The position numbers and the translations under genes were made by a program. 63,267 nucleotides of DNA from an uncultured Flavobacteriales bacterium (GTDB lineage: Bacteria > Bacteroidota > Bacteroidia > Flavobacteriales_D > Sanyastnellaceae), in NCBI GenBank assembly GCA_938082505.1, contig CALLLH010000001.1, positions 1 to 63,267 on the forward strand. Reading direction: 5' to 3'. Shown here in pieces: positions 43,101 through 52,545 of the stretch (positions are counted from its first letter, which is position 1; every line of letters begins with the position of its first letter). The notes beneath the pieces are model-generated. The model did not search any database, was not told where the DNA came from, and worked only from the letters and a program-made list of their open reading frames with translations.

Positions 43101-45443
43101 ATGATTCCTTCCATTGTGGCGGGAAGCACGGAGTCAGGGATGGCACGCGGGATGGCGTTCCGGATGCCGTGTTTCCTGGTCTTGGGGATTGTTCTTCAAG
43201 GGGCTGGGAATGTGGCTGTGGGACAGTCTCCCGTGTCCATCCATGGCCATGTCTTCCACGCCGAGGGCCACACCCCCTGCGGTGATGCGCTGATCCAAGC
43301 GTGGCCGTGCGGTACCACATTCACCGCCGATCTGGATGGCCGATTCGACGCCTTCTGTCCAGAAGGCATCGATTCGCTCACGGTGCTGGCGCACGGGCAT
43401 GCCGTCCTGACGGTGCCCGTGGGCGATCGGATCCACATCGACATTGCCCTGCGGTCCCTGGCGGTGGCCCTGGAGGATGCCGCCGTGCGCGCCCGGTCCA
43501 GTGAGGAGATGGCGGAATCCCGATCCTTGGCCGACCGGGGAGACCTCCTGACGACGCTGGACAGGGTGGCGGGCATCCGAAGTCTGGATCTCGGGGCGGG
43601 AATGGTGCAGCCCGTGCTGCGTGGCCTTGTCGGAGCCCGTGTCGCGGTGCTCGAGGATGGTGTGCCACAGGCCGGAGGCCGCTGGGGTGCGGACCATGGT
43701 GTCCTGCTCGATCCCGCGTTGTACGATGGTGCGGAGTGGGTTCCTGGAGGAGGTCAGCTCTGGTTGAGTCCCGAAGCCATGGGAGGCGGTGTCCGCTTGC
43801 GTTCACTCGGGATGTTGACCCATGAGGGCAGACGCACCCAAGGGGGGGGCAGCCACCGTGTGGGCGATGGACGCAGCCGGATTCACTTCCTGCATCGCGA
43901 ACGGCGTTCGGAATTCCAATGGCACGCGGGCGCCTCGCTGCTCCGGTTCGGTGACCGCAATGTGCCGCAGTCGACCTTTCGTTATCTCGGCCGCACCCTG
44001 GCGCTGGAAGACGGGCGGTTGCCCAATACAGGTGGGCGCGGTGGACATGCCGTTCTCGGGCTGCGCCTGAACGATCCCGAGCGGGGACAATGCTCCTTGG
44101 ATCTGCGATTCTCGGATGTCTTGCAGGGGCTTTTTCCGGGCATTGTCGGAGTTCCGACCCAAGGCGACCTCAGGGGAGATGGGGACCGGTTTTCCGTGGC
44201 GCTTCCCAACCAGCACGCACAACGCGTGCAGCTGGCGGGCAAGTGGATTCGGCCTGGATTGCTCGACCGCACGTTGCGCTGGTCCATTTCGAGAAACCTC
44301 CGATTGGAATCCGCGCCTGCCCACGCCCATGGGTATGGCCCCGAACCTGAATCGGACCTGAGCCTGAAACTCGATGAATGGCAAGCGTTCGGAGAGGGCC
44401 GATGGGAGGGGATCCACGGGGCCTTCGGTGTTCAATTGGAACACCTCGAGGGGCGCACCTCTGGATGGGAGTTCCTGTTGCCCGATCACCGCAGGACCCG
44501 GATTTCGGCGATTTCGGATTGGAGGTGGCGCGAGGGCCGCATCGGCCTGCGTGCCGACGGCCTGCACGTGGCCCATGCCGCTCACGTGGAGCCGCTCCAT
44601 GCGGCCGATGGGGCTGTGATCGGGGATGATGTCCGTGCGCTCTCCATGGACCGGCTTATGGTGGGGTGGGCGTTGAGTGCCCAACAGCCGTTCCGTCTGG
44701 GAGAGCGGATGGAGGGCAGTTGGACTGCGACGGCGTACTCAAGGGCGCCTGACAGCTATGCCCTCGGGGCCAATGGAATCCACCACGGGACGTTCCGCTT
44801 CGAGCAGGGCAATTCCGCATTGCGCCCGGAGCGGACGGTTGAAATCAGGATTGCCCTCGGCTCCACCGAAGCCGTGAAGGACCGGAGGTTGTCCTGGTCC
44901 ATCCGCGGATTTGCCGCGCTGCACGACGGATTCATCCACCTCACGCCGACGGCGCGTTTTGCGCCCATTGCCCACGCCGGCCAGGTGTATGCCTTTGAGG
45001 CGTTGGACGCCTTCCGCACGGGTGGTGAGGTGGAAATCGACTGGAAGGTGGGCCGAGGCAACCTCTCGACCGCTGCCGCGGTGCTGGGGCAATGGGCGCT
45101 GGAAACCGGGCTTGGGCTGCCGTTCACATCGCCAACGGATGTACGGACCGCCTTTGAATGGTCCCTGGGCCATCGGTCCGTCATCGGCATGCGGCACCGC
45201 TTCATCGCCGCTGCCGAACTGACGGCGCGAAACGAGTTGCCTACCCCGGGTGTCAATCTGTGGGGAGTAGAATGCTCATGGCAGGGGGAGCGCATGACGT
45301 TGGCCTTGGAGGTGGACAATCTGTTGAATGAGGCGTGGCTGGACCACGTCAGTGCATACCGCACCCTGGGATTGGTCACCCAGGGGCGTTGGGCATCCCT
45401 GCGCTTCACGTTTGACCTGCTGCAGGAGGATGACCATCCATGA
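43101..45443 (+). CDS. TonB-dependent outer-membrane receptor (probable metal uptake)
   Basis: A 780-residue outer-membrane receptor. After the signal (a hydrophobic segment around residues 22-42; the start could be 43140) is a carboxypeptidase-regulatory-like domain (about 45-115) with GHVFHAEGHTPCGDALI. The plug follows, with VLRGLVGARVAVLEDGVPQ, then a beta barrel ending FTFDLLQEDDHP, not a typical final aromatic. Many loop residues are His-rich (HRERRSEFQWHAG, HAAHVEPLHAADG). Neighbours are a His/Cys-rich protein and a DUF4625 lipoprotein, a set that suggests zinc or another metal ion. The substrate is inference. Confidence 0.75.
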   Translation: MIPSIVAGSTESGMARGMAFRMPCFLVLGIVLQGAGNVAVGQSPVSIHGHVFHAEGHTPCGDALIQAWPCGTTFTADLDGRFDAFCPEGIDSLTVLAHGHAVLTVPVGDRIHIDIALRSLAVALEDAAVRARSSEEMAESRSLADRGDLLTTLDRVAGIRSLDLGAGMVQPVLRGLVGARVAVLEDGVPQAGGRWGADHGVLLDPALYDGAEWVPGGGQLWLSPEAMGGGVRLRSLGMLTHEGRRTQGGGSHRVGDGRSRIHFLHRERRSEFQWHAGASLLRFGDRNVPQSTFRYLGRTLALEDGRLPNTGGRGGHAVLGLRLNDPERGQCSLDLRFSDVLQGLFPGIVGVPTQGDLRGDGDRFSVALPNQHAQRVQLAGKWIRPGLLDRTLRWSISRNLRLESAPAHAHGYGPEPESDLSLKLDEWQAFGEGRWEGIHGAFGVQLEHLEGRTSGWEFLLPDHRRTRISAISDWRWREGRIGLRADGLHVAHAAHVEPLHAADGAVIGDDVRALSMDRLMVGWALSAQQPFRLGERMEGSWTATAYSRAPDSYALGANGIHHGTFRFEQGNSALRPERTVEIRIALGSTEAVKDRRLSWSIRGFAALHDGFIHLTPTARFAPIAHAGQVYAFEALDAFRTGGEVEIDWKVGRGNLSTAAAVLGQWALETGLGLPFTSPTDVRTAFEWSLGHRSVIGMRHRFIAAAELTARNELPTPGVNLWGVECSWQGERMTLALEVDNLLNEAWLDHVSAYRTLGLVTQGRWASLRFTFDLLQEDDHP

Positions 45444-45470
45444 CCGAAGCAACAAAATGAAACCAATACA

Positions 45471-46262
45471 ATGAAATACAACTCAATCCTGGCCGCAGCT
45501 GTGGCCCTTTCTTTCTGGACTTCTTGTGGAACCACCGATACGGAACCGCCCACCATTTGCGATTCGGACAACCTGACCGGATTGCCCAGCGTGCTGTTCG
45601 ACGAGATCGAGGTGACCGCAGGCGCCACGGTGATCGTCCACGATGCATTCTGCGACAATGAGGGACTCGGTGAAGTGCGGTGGGACCTGCATTCTGCCGA
45701 AGGCCATGTGCATGAGGAAGGTGAAGAGGAGGAATTCACCCTGCATTCGGACACGGATTGGCAAATCCTCGAAATCCGTGCGGTCGAGGGAATGAAGGCC
45801 GAGGAACAGTTCACCTTCGAGGTGCCGCTGACCGTCCGCGGCATCTGGGACCTTGTGGTGTCCGTGGTGGATGCCGAGGGCAATGCAGCAACCGATGTGG
45901 TCACGGCCCTCCACGTGGAGAACGATCATCTGCCCGCCTTTGTCCTGTCCTCCGTCGGTGGTGTGAATCCTGCGTCATGGGCAGGAGAACCCGTCTGGTC
46001 GGCAGGCGGCACCATTCCGGTGGTCGGTCATGTGAGCGATTCCGATGGTGTGGTTGAAGCCGTTCTGCGGCTCATTCGTGAATCCGATGAAAGCACGGTC
46101 TGGACCCACAATCTCGAGGCATCGGCAGATTCGCTGTTGCCGTTCGCGGTGGAAGTCGTGGTTCCGGCCGATGCGGAGTCCGGCGAGTATCATTTCGAGA
46201 TGGAGGCTGTGGATGGTGCCGGGGTGGAGATGCACACCGGATTCCACGTCGAGGTGGAGTGA
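45471..46262 (+). CDS. DUF4625 lipoprotein
   Basis: A 263-residue lipoprotein (lipobox WTSC at about residues 16-19). Two Ig-like beta domains match DUF4625, with the acidic/His segment AEGHVHEEGEEEEF around residues 78-91. DUF4625 proteins in Bacteroidota often follow TonB receptors; the acidic and His residues suggest metal binding or transfer at the outer membrane. It is 27 bases after the receptor and completes the putative metal-uptake operon. A weak GC-rich terminator follows. Confidence 0.75.
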   Translation: MKYNSILAAAVALSFWTSCGTTDTEPPTICDSDNLTGLPSVLFDEIEVTAGATVIVHDAFCDNEGLGEVRWDLHSAEGHVHEEGEEEEFTLHSDTDWQILEIRAVEGMKAEEQFTFEVPLTVRGIWDLVVSVVDAEGNAATDVVTALHVENDHLPAFVLSSVGGVNPASWAGEPVWSAGGTIPVVGHVSDSDGVVEAVLRLIRESDESTVWTHNLEASADSLLPFAVEVVVPADAESGEYHFEMEAVDGAGVEMHTGFHVEVE

Positions 46263-46276
46263 CCGATCCGGTCTTC

Positions 46277-46335
46277 AGCGGGTTTCCCCCGCTTCGCGGC
46301 GCTTTGCTGCGGGGCGGGGGGCTTGCTTTTTCTGA
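46277..46335 (+). terminator. probable terminator after the metal-uptake operon
   Basis: Overlapping GC-rich hairpins (AGCGGG/CCCGCT at 46277-46293; CCCCGC/GCGGGG) are followed by CTTGCTTTTTCT. The exact stem is ambiguous, but GC-rich pairing plus a T-run in an untranslated 180-base gap makes termination likely. Confidence 0.45.
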
Positions 46336-46442
46336 ACGCCATGAGGGCCAAATGCGATTGATGCACGTCTATGGGCGTTTTGTCAACGAAACAGGGGGAT
46401 GGCGGACCGTGCGTTCTAATTTTGACGATTCACTTCAGCACC

Positions 46443-47726
46443 ATGCGCGACACCGTCATTGCCGAGCTCATCCAACAGGAACACGAACGCCAGACCCACG
46501 GCGTCGAGCTCATCGCCTCCGAGAATTATGCCAGCAGCCAGGTCATGGAGGCCCAGGGCTCCGTCCTGACCAACAAGTATGCCGAAGGACTCCCCGGCAA
46601 GCGGTACTATGGCGGTTGCGGGGTGGTGGACCAAGTGGAGGACTTTGCCCGCCAGCGCCTGTGCACCCTGTTTGGAGCGGCATGGGCCAACGTGCAGCCG
46701 CACAGCGGTGCCAGTGCCAACAGCGCCGTGATGCTTGCCTGCCTGAAACCGGGTGACAAGATCATGGGATTCGACCTTGCCCATGGAGGACACCTCACGC
46801 ATGGTTCACCGGTGAATTACAGTGGAAAGCTGTACGATCCCGTTTTCTACGGAGTGGAGGAAGAGACGGGCATCATCGACATGGACAAGGTGGCCGAAAC
46901 GGCTGAGCGCGAGCGGCCCAAGCTGCTCATCTGCGGTGCGTCGGCGTACAGCCGAGATTGGGATTACAAGCGCTTCCGCGATATCGCCGACAGTGTGGGC
47001 GCCTTGCTGTTGGCGGACATCAGCCATCCGGCGGGCCTCATTGCGGCTGGGCTGCTGAACGATCCGCTTCCCCATTGCCACATCGTGACCTCCACGACCC
47101 ACAAGACGCTGCGGGGTCCGCGCGGGGGCATCATCATGGTCGGTCAGGACATGGACAATCCCTGGGGACTCACCACACCGAAAGGGGCCATCCGGAAGCT
47201 CTCCTCCTTGCTCGACAGCGCTGTCTTCCCGGGCATGCAGGGCGGTCCGCTTGAGCATGTGATCGCCGCCAAGGCAGTGGCCTTCGGGGAGGCGCTCGAG
47301 CCGTCCTTCAAGGCCTATTCGCAACAAGTGGTCAAGAACGCGCAGGCGATGGCCAAGGCCTTTGTGGACCGCGGGTACCACCTGATCAGCGGAGGGACGG
47401 ACAACCACCTGATGCTGATTGACCTGCGCAACAAGGACATCACCGGGAAGGCGGCTGATGCGGCCCTTGGTGCAGCGCACATCACGGTCAACAAGAACAT
47501 GGTGCCTTTCGATACGCGCAGTCCCTTCGTCACGTCGGGCATCCGCGTCGGCACCCCTGCGGTGACCACGCGTGGCATGGTCGAGAGCGACATGGAGCAG
47601 CTGGTGGCCTGGATGGATGAGGTCATCATGCATGCCGAGGACGAGGCCGTGATTGCCAAGGTGGGCGATGCGGTGAAGGTCCGGATGTCCCAGCTTCCGC
47701 TGTTCGCGGAGGCGGTTTCAGCCTGA
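46443..47726 (+). CDS. glyA: serine hydroxymethyltransferase
   Basis: A 427-residue PLP enzyme converting serine and tetrahydrofolate to glycine and methylene-tetrahydrofolate. Family motifs are [10 protein letters not shown] (near residue 20), [20 protein letters not shown], the PLP lysine in [14 protein letters not shown] (about residue 220) and [15 protein letters not shown]. The start at 46443 gives the standard N-terminus (upstream in-frame extension is not conserved in style). Length is typical. cutC follows after one base, so the two are co-transcribed. Confidence 0.95.
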   Translation: MRDTVIAELIQQEHERQTHGVELIASENYASSQVMEAQGSVLTNKYAEGLPGKRYYGGCGVVDQVEDFARQRLCTLFGAAWANVQPHSGASANSAVMLACLKPGDKIMGFDLAHGGHLTHGSPVNYSGKLYDPVFYGVEEETGIIDMDKVAETAERERPKLLICGASAYSRDWDYKRFRDIADSVGALLLADISHPAGLIAAGLLNDPLPHCHIVTSTTHKTLRGPRGGIIMVGQDMDNPWGLTTPKGAIRKLSSLLDSAVFPGMQGGPLEHVIAAKAVAFGEALEPSFKAYSQQVVKNAQAMAKAFVDRGYHLISGGTDNHLMLIDLRNKDITGKAADAALGAAHITVNKNMVPFDTRSPFVTSGIRVGTPAVTTRGMVESDMEQLVAWMDEVIMHAEDEAVIAKVGDAVKVRMSQLPLFAEAVSA

Positions 47727-47727
47727 T

Positions 47728-48438
47728 ATGGCGCGCTGCCGCGTCGAGGTGGTCGCCTCCACCGTGGAGGATGTGCGCGCCGCCGCAGACGGTGGCGCAG
47801 ACAGGGTGGAGTTCTGCACCCATCTCGCGTCTGGAGGGTTGACCCCCGGTCGTGCCCTGGCCGAGCTGGCCCTGGAGGCGGCCCGGAAATCGGGCCTTGG
47901 TTTTCGGGTGTTGGTTCGGCCCCGCGAAGGGGACTTTGTCTATTCTCCATCCGAACAACGGGCCATGGTGCTCGAGGCGCAGGCCTTGATTGCCATGGGG
48001 GTAGACAAGGTGGTGACGGGTGGATTGACCGAGGATGGCGCTGTCGACATTCAGTTGATTGCGCGACTCGCCGATGCCGTCGGTTCTGAACAGCTGGTTT
48101 TCCATCGCGCCTTGGACGAGGCCGGGGGCGGTCCCGTGCCGCGCCGGTTGCTCATGGAATCCGGCGTGCGCCAGGCCTTGACGAGTGGCGGTGCGGCGCG
48201 TGCGGTGGATGGGTTGGTCAACATTCGGGCTGCAGTCTCGGAGGGCATGAGCATAGTTGCCGGTTCGGGTGTCCATCCGGAGCATGTGGCGTCGTTCGCA
48301 GACGCGGGGGTGGAGGCGGTGCACGCCAGTTGCCGGATTCCGGTGCCCTCGCCGGCTGGCCGGTTGTTCGGAATGGAGCGCAGCAGGGTCGATGTCGGGC
48401 AGGTGGCGCGGCTCGTGGAGGCTGTTCGACGCGCTTGA
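47728..48438 (+). CDS. cutC: CutC-family TIM-barrel protein
   Basis: A 236-residue cytoplasmic protein of the CutC family: EVVASTVEDVRAAADGGADRVEFCTHLASGGLTPG (in part) near the N-terminus, LVRPREGDFVYSPSE, and FHRALDEA. CutC was named for copper homeostasis in E. coli, but that role is disputed and the biochemical function is unknown. It is one base after glyA and about 15 bases before the GH20 gene, forming a three-gene run. Confidence 0.88.
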   Translation: MARCRVEVVASTVEDVRAAADGGADRVEFCTHLASGGLTPGRALAELALEAARKSGLGFRVLVRPREGDFVYSPSEQRAMVLEAQALIAMGVDKVVTGGLTEDGAVDIQLIARLADAVGSEQLVFHRALDEAGGGPVPRRLLMESGVRQALTSGGAARAVDGLVNIRAAVSEGMSIVAGSGVHPEHVASFADAGVEAVHASCRIPVPSPAGRLFGMERSRVDVGQVARLVEAVRRA

Positions 48439-48452
48439 ACGACCTTGAGCGC

Positions 48453-50747
48453 ATGAATTCCGCGCATGCTTCTTTTTTCATTCTCCTCACCGCGGCTCTG
48501 TGCTCTTGTGGATCCAGGGATGTCCCCCATGGCGGTGTTGAAGGGTTGATTCCGCATCCCCGATCCTTGGAATTGGAAGGTGGTGCCTGCTTCTTCGAAG
48601 GGCGTTTGACTGTCGCATGGCCCCCAGCGTGGGATGCCGAGCGGGAGGTGGTGCGGGCCTGGTGCAACAAGGCTGGATTGGAGACGGTGGATGCGGTTGC
48701 GATGGCAGAGCCTCCCCAGGTTGACCTGGCTTTCATTGCGGACCCCGCAGTGCAGGGGGAAGAAGCATACGTGCTGGAAGTGGACCGCACCGGCGTCCGC
48801 ATCCGGGCTTCATCGGCGGCGGGTTTCTTCAGGGCGTGGACCACCTTGCGGAAGATGATGCCGGTGGAATGCGAGGCCGGAGGATGCGGAGCGGGCTTTT
48901 CGCTTCCGGGATGCACGATTGAGGACGAGCCCATGTTGGCGCACCGTGGCCTTTTGCTGGACGGGTGCCGGCATTTCCAGGACATCGGATTCGTAAAACA
49001 GCAGGTCGAGTTGCTGGCCCTGCATGGAATGAATGTCCTGCATTGGCATTTGACGGAGGACCAGGGGTGGCGGTTGGACATCCCTTCGCGTCCGGCGTTG
49101 GCGCGGGTGGGCGCATGGAGGACGGAAGCGGATGGTTCGCGGCACGGAGGGTTCTATTCCGCCGAGGAGGTTCGGGAGGTGGTGGCCCATGCCGCTGCCC
49201 GGCACATCGAGGTGATCCCCGAGATTGAAATGCCCGGACACAGTTCTGCGGCATTGGCGGCCTATCCCGAACTCGGATGCACCGGCGACAGTTTGGAAGT
49301 GCCCCACCGCTGGGGGGTGTTCAAGGACATCTACTGTGCGGGCAATGAAGAGACTTTCCGGTTCCTTGAGGAAGTGGTGGATGAGGTGGTGGAGCTGTTT
49401 CCTGGACCTCGGGTCCACATCGGGGGGGATGAGGCACCCAAGGTTCGGTGGTCTTCCTGTGCGCGATGCCAGCGGCGCATGAAAGAGGAAGGGTTGGCCA
49501 ACGAAGAGGAACTTCAGCGTTGGTTCATCGGTCGGATGGGGCGTTACCTGGCCTCCAAAGGGAAGACCATCATCGGTTGGGATGAGATCCTCGAAGGTGG
49601 ATTGCCGGACGGTGCGGCCGTCCAAAGTTGGCGGGGAATGGGGGGTGCCGCAGAGGCGGTCCATCTGGGGGCGGATGTGGTGGTATCTCCAACGAGCCAT
49701 TGTTATCTGGATTACCCCTTGCGCAGCACTGATTTGGAAGAAGCATACGCTTTCGACCCTTTGCCCGATTCACTCAACCACGGCCCCGGCCGCATCATTG
49801 GAGGAGAGGGGAACATGTGGACTGAACATGCCCCGCAGGAGTTGGTGGAGTCCAAGGTGTACCCCCGGTTGACGGCCCTTGCCGAGGTGTATTGGAGCGG
49901 TCGTGAACGCACAGGTGGACCGGAGGCTTTTGGGGATTTCCTTGAGCGGCTGGACCACTTCTATCCGAGGTTGGATGCATTGGGAGTGGCCTATGGATTG
50001 GAGTCTCCGCCTTTCGCGCTTGAAACCCGGCCTTCCGAAGGCAACGGGATCGAGGTGGAAGTCGCAGCACTCGGCCGGGGTGTAGAGGGCCGGGGAACGT
50101 GGATTCCGGAGCAGCGATCCGTTGTGGATTCCATCGCCTCGGCAGTGCCCTTCCGGGTCATGGATGCCGGGGTGGTCAGGATGGAGGTCGGCCGCAGGGG
50201 ACAGTGGACTGGGCAGATGGTTGAATTTCCCGTGGACGGGCATGCCGCCGCATTTGCCCCCCTCGAGCTCGGTTACACCCCGAGTCCCTGGTATACGGGC
50301 GGTGGGGATTTTGCCCTGGTGGATGGGAAGCGTGGAACCGAGGATTTCAGGGATGGTGCATGGCAGGCCACGCAGGGAGGCGATATGGTGGCGACCGTGG
50401 ACCTTGGATTGCCGGCGGATATCGGGGTGCTTTCCGTTGGGGTCTACCTCTATCAGGATGCTTGGATTTTCCTGCCGGAATCGGTGTTGTGGGAGGGATC
50501 CGTGGACGGTGAGGATTGGAGCACCTTGGCTTTCATGGCGCCCGGATTGGTGTTGAACCGGGACGACCGCCAGCAGCGGTTTGAGCTCAAGGCTACAGTC
50601 AGGACGGGTGCACCGGCGGTCCGGTATGTGAGGATGACGGTCCGGAATGGGGGCGCTTGCCCGGATTGGCATGCAGCGGCCGGTTCGGCAAGCTGGGTCT
50701 TTCTCGATGAATTCGTCGTCCGGGAGAAATCGGATGACCGGCCATGA
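48453..50747 (+). CDS. GH20 beta-N-acetylhexosaminidase lipoprotein
   Basis: A 764-residue exo-hexosaminidase. The signal ends in lipobox CSC at about residues 17-19. An N-terminal GH20b domain (to about 150) precedes the TIM barrel with HRGLLLDGCRHF, LHWHLTEDQGWRLDI and the catalytic Asp-Glu pair in VHIGGDEAPK (about residues 320-328). The C-terminal region (about 590-760) looks like a discoidin/F5-8-type carbohydrate-binding domain. It removes terminal GlcNAc or GalNAc from chitin or glycoprotein glycans, consistent with a PNGase-like gene elsewhere in the window. It is probably periplasmic or surface anchored. Confidence 0.92.
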   Translation: MNSAHASFFILLTAALCSCGSRDVPHGGVEGLIPHPRSLELEGGACFFEGRLTVAWPPAWDAEREVVRAWCNKAGLETVDAVAMAEPPQVDLAFIADPAVQGEEAYVLEVDRTGVRIRASSAAGFFRAWTTLRKMMPVECEAGGCGAGFSLPGCTIEDEPMLAHRGLLLDGCRHFQDIGFVKQQVELLALHGMNVLHWHLTEDQGWRLDIPSRPALARVGAWRTEADGSRHGGFYSAEEVREVVAHAAARHIEVIPEIEMPGHSSAALAAYPELGCTGDSLEVPHRWGVFKDIYCAGNEETFRFLEEVVDEVVELFPGPRVHIGGDEAPKVRWSSCARCQRRMKEEGLANEEELQRWFIGRMGRYLASKGKTIIGWDEILEGGLPDGAAVQSWRGMGGAAEAVHLGADVVVSPTSHCYLDYPLRSTDLEEAYAFDPLPDSLNHGPGRIIGGEGNMWTEHAPQELVESKVYPRLTALAEVYWSGRERTGGPEAFGDFLERLDHFYPRLDALGVAYGLESPPFALETRPSEGNGIEVEVAALGRGVEGRGTWIPEQRSVVDSIASAVPFRVMDAGVVRMEVGRRGQWTGQMVEFPVDGHAAAFAPLELGYTPSPWYTGGGDFALVDGKRGTEDFRDGAWQATQGGDMVATVDLGLPADIGVLSVGVYLYQDAWIFLPESVLWEGSVDGEDWSTLAFMAPGLVLNRDDRQQRFELKATVRTGAPAVRYVRMTVRNGGACPDWHAAAGSASWVFLDEFVVREKSDDRP

Positions 50748-50952
50748 TCTGGTCTTTTTCATTCGTGCTTTTCTTCGATGATGGTCGACAGACAGCGGCT
50801 TTCCACGGGCGAGGGATGGGCTGTCGCGGCTGTGATTCTGGCCCAATCGGTGTACTTCTCGGCGACGTAACAATTCCTTCACGAGAAGGTTGATTCCCGG
50901 TCACGCTGGAGACCAAATCATGGGGTTATTTCGGACCTGCAAAAAACACACC

Positions 50953-52512
50953 ATGCGTTCGATCACCATTATCGCCCTTTTCCTCGTTTCGCTCTCCTTA
51001 GTGAAGGCCCAATGTGACTGTCCGCCGCTGGCAGCCCGACCAGTCGTGAACATCCCTGCCGGGGGAACGGGGACCACCACCTGGACCTGCGACAATACCT
51101 ATGTCCTCGAAGGCTATGTCTTCGTTCAAGCAGGGCAGGCCCTTACCATTGATGCTGGCACCGTAATAAAAGGGGCCGCCGGCTCCGGCGTTGACGCCGC
51201 TGCCCTCATCGTCGTTCGCAATGGACAGATTTATGCCGAAGGCAATGCAGAATGTCCCATCATCATGACCTACGAGGCTGATCCGCTCGATGGTTCGGTG
51301 TCTTACGATACCAGGGGACAATGGGGTGGGCTCATCATCCTTGGCAATGCGACGACCAATTTCGGTGGTTTGGCCCAGGTCGAGGGCGTTCCCTCGGACA
51401 ATGACCAGGCTTCCTATGGAGGGGATGACGATGCGGACAACAGTGGTATCCTGCGCTACTTGTCCGTCCGTCATGGAGGTGCAGAGCTCGGAGCCGCCAA
51501 TGAAATCAACGGCATCACTTTCGCAGGCGTGGGGTCGGGGACGACGGTCGAATATGTGGAGGTCGCGTCCAACCTCGACGATGGCATTGAATTCTTTGGA
51601 GGTGCCGTCTCCGTGAAAAACGCCGTGGTCGCATTCTGCGGCGATGACAGTTTCGATTGGGACCAAGGGTACCACGGTGCCGACAATGAGCATTGGTTGG
51701 CCATACAGGATCAGCCGGGTGTCATCGGCGATCGAGGAGGAGAACTGGACGGGGACGACTCCGATGACGGCAATGTCTCGGCTGATGAGATGCCGCTCTC
51801 GACACCGACCGTTGTCGGTTGGACCATCGTGGGTCTCGGCGGGGGACAGGGTCTGCTCTTCCGCAATGGTTCAGGCGGCCATATCTCCAATGCCGTGATC
51901 GCCAATGTGGCCGAGGGCATTGAGATCGAAGACAAGGAAACGCCCATGGACGCCTTTGACCATTGGGTCTCAGGAGACCTGACGCTCAGCAACATCGTCA
52001 TCCTTGGAGACGAGGCGATCGACTACGACGGATCGGAAGTCGAGGATGGTGACGCCCAGCTGGATGCTTACGCTGCGGACAATGGCGTGGTGGTCAACAA
52101 CGACCTCGCCATCGACTATACATTCGGCTTCGACGCGAGTGGGGGGACGGCAATGGATACGCTCAACCTCGAATGCGGTGTCGGTTCCGGCCACACATGG
52201 GCCCTGGGCTGGACCCTCTGCGATGCCGTCAACTTGTTCGGAGGTCAGGGAACGGTCAACCACGTGGAGCGGATGACCGCCAACACGGTGACCTTGTGGC
52301 CGAACCCGGCAAATGGGGTGGACCTGCAACTGGCGGGCATGCCGAATGAGGCGCGGCTTGAAGTGCGGGACACGAAGGGCGCCCTCGTATGGGGTGGTCA
52401 CGCCGGTGCCGCAGGGGCCATCATTCCGGTCCGAGGATGGACCCCGGGGGTCTACCTGCTGACGTGGCGTGCGGAAGGGACAGAAGGCCGCCGGCGTTTC
52501 ATCGTCCAATAA
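50953..52512 (+). CDS. T9SS-secreted right-handed beta-helix-like protein
   Basis: A 519-residue secreted protein with a signal peptide (about 1-19, ending LVKAQ). The middle shows repeated short beta-helix turns and Gly/Asp-rich stretches (GGLIILGNATTNFG, GTTVEYVEVASNLDDGIEFFGG, GLLFRNGSGGHISNAVIAN), as in a widespread Bacteroidota family near T9SS-dependent surface proteins. It ends in a type A T9SS sorting domain (LWPNPANGVDLQL ... GRRRFIVQ). No catalytic motif is visible. The function may be adhesion or surface layer formation. The intergenic region of about 200 bases before it shows no gene. Confidence 0.8.
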   Translation: MRSITIIALFLVSLSLVKAQCDCPPLAARPVVNIPAGGTGTTTWTCDNTYVLEGYVFVQAGQALTIDAGTVIKGAAGSGVDAAALIVVRNGQIYAEGNAECPIIMTYEADPLDGSVSYDTRGQWGGLIILGNATTNFGGLAQVEGVPSDNDQASYGGDDDADNSGILRYLSVRHGGAELGAANEINGITFAGVGSGTTVEYVEVASNLDDGIEFFGGAVSVKNAVVAFCGDDSFDWDQGYHGADNEHWLAIQDQPGVIGDRGGELDGDDSDDGNVSADEMPLSTPTVVGWTIVGLGGGQGLLFRNGSGGHISNAVIANVAEGIEIEDKETPMDAFDHWVSGDLTLSNIVILGDEAIDYDGSEVEDGDAQLDAYAADNGVVVNNDLAIDYTFGFDASGGTAMDTLNLECGVGSGHTWALGWTLCDAVNLFGGQGTVNHVERMTANTVTLWPNPANGVDLQLAGMPNEARLEVRDTKGALVWGGHAGAAGAIIPVRGWTPGVYLLTWRAEGTEGRRRFIVQ

Positions 52513-52545
52513 GGACAACCCGTGACGGTGGGGTATCTTCCCGCC

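Noticed and set aside
50748..50952. tRNA-like T-arm in the gap before the beta-helix gene
   Set aside because: The apparent GGTTGATTCCC segment lacks matching acceptor, D and anticodon stems; only a short CCTTC/GAAGG hairpin is present.
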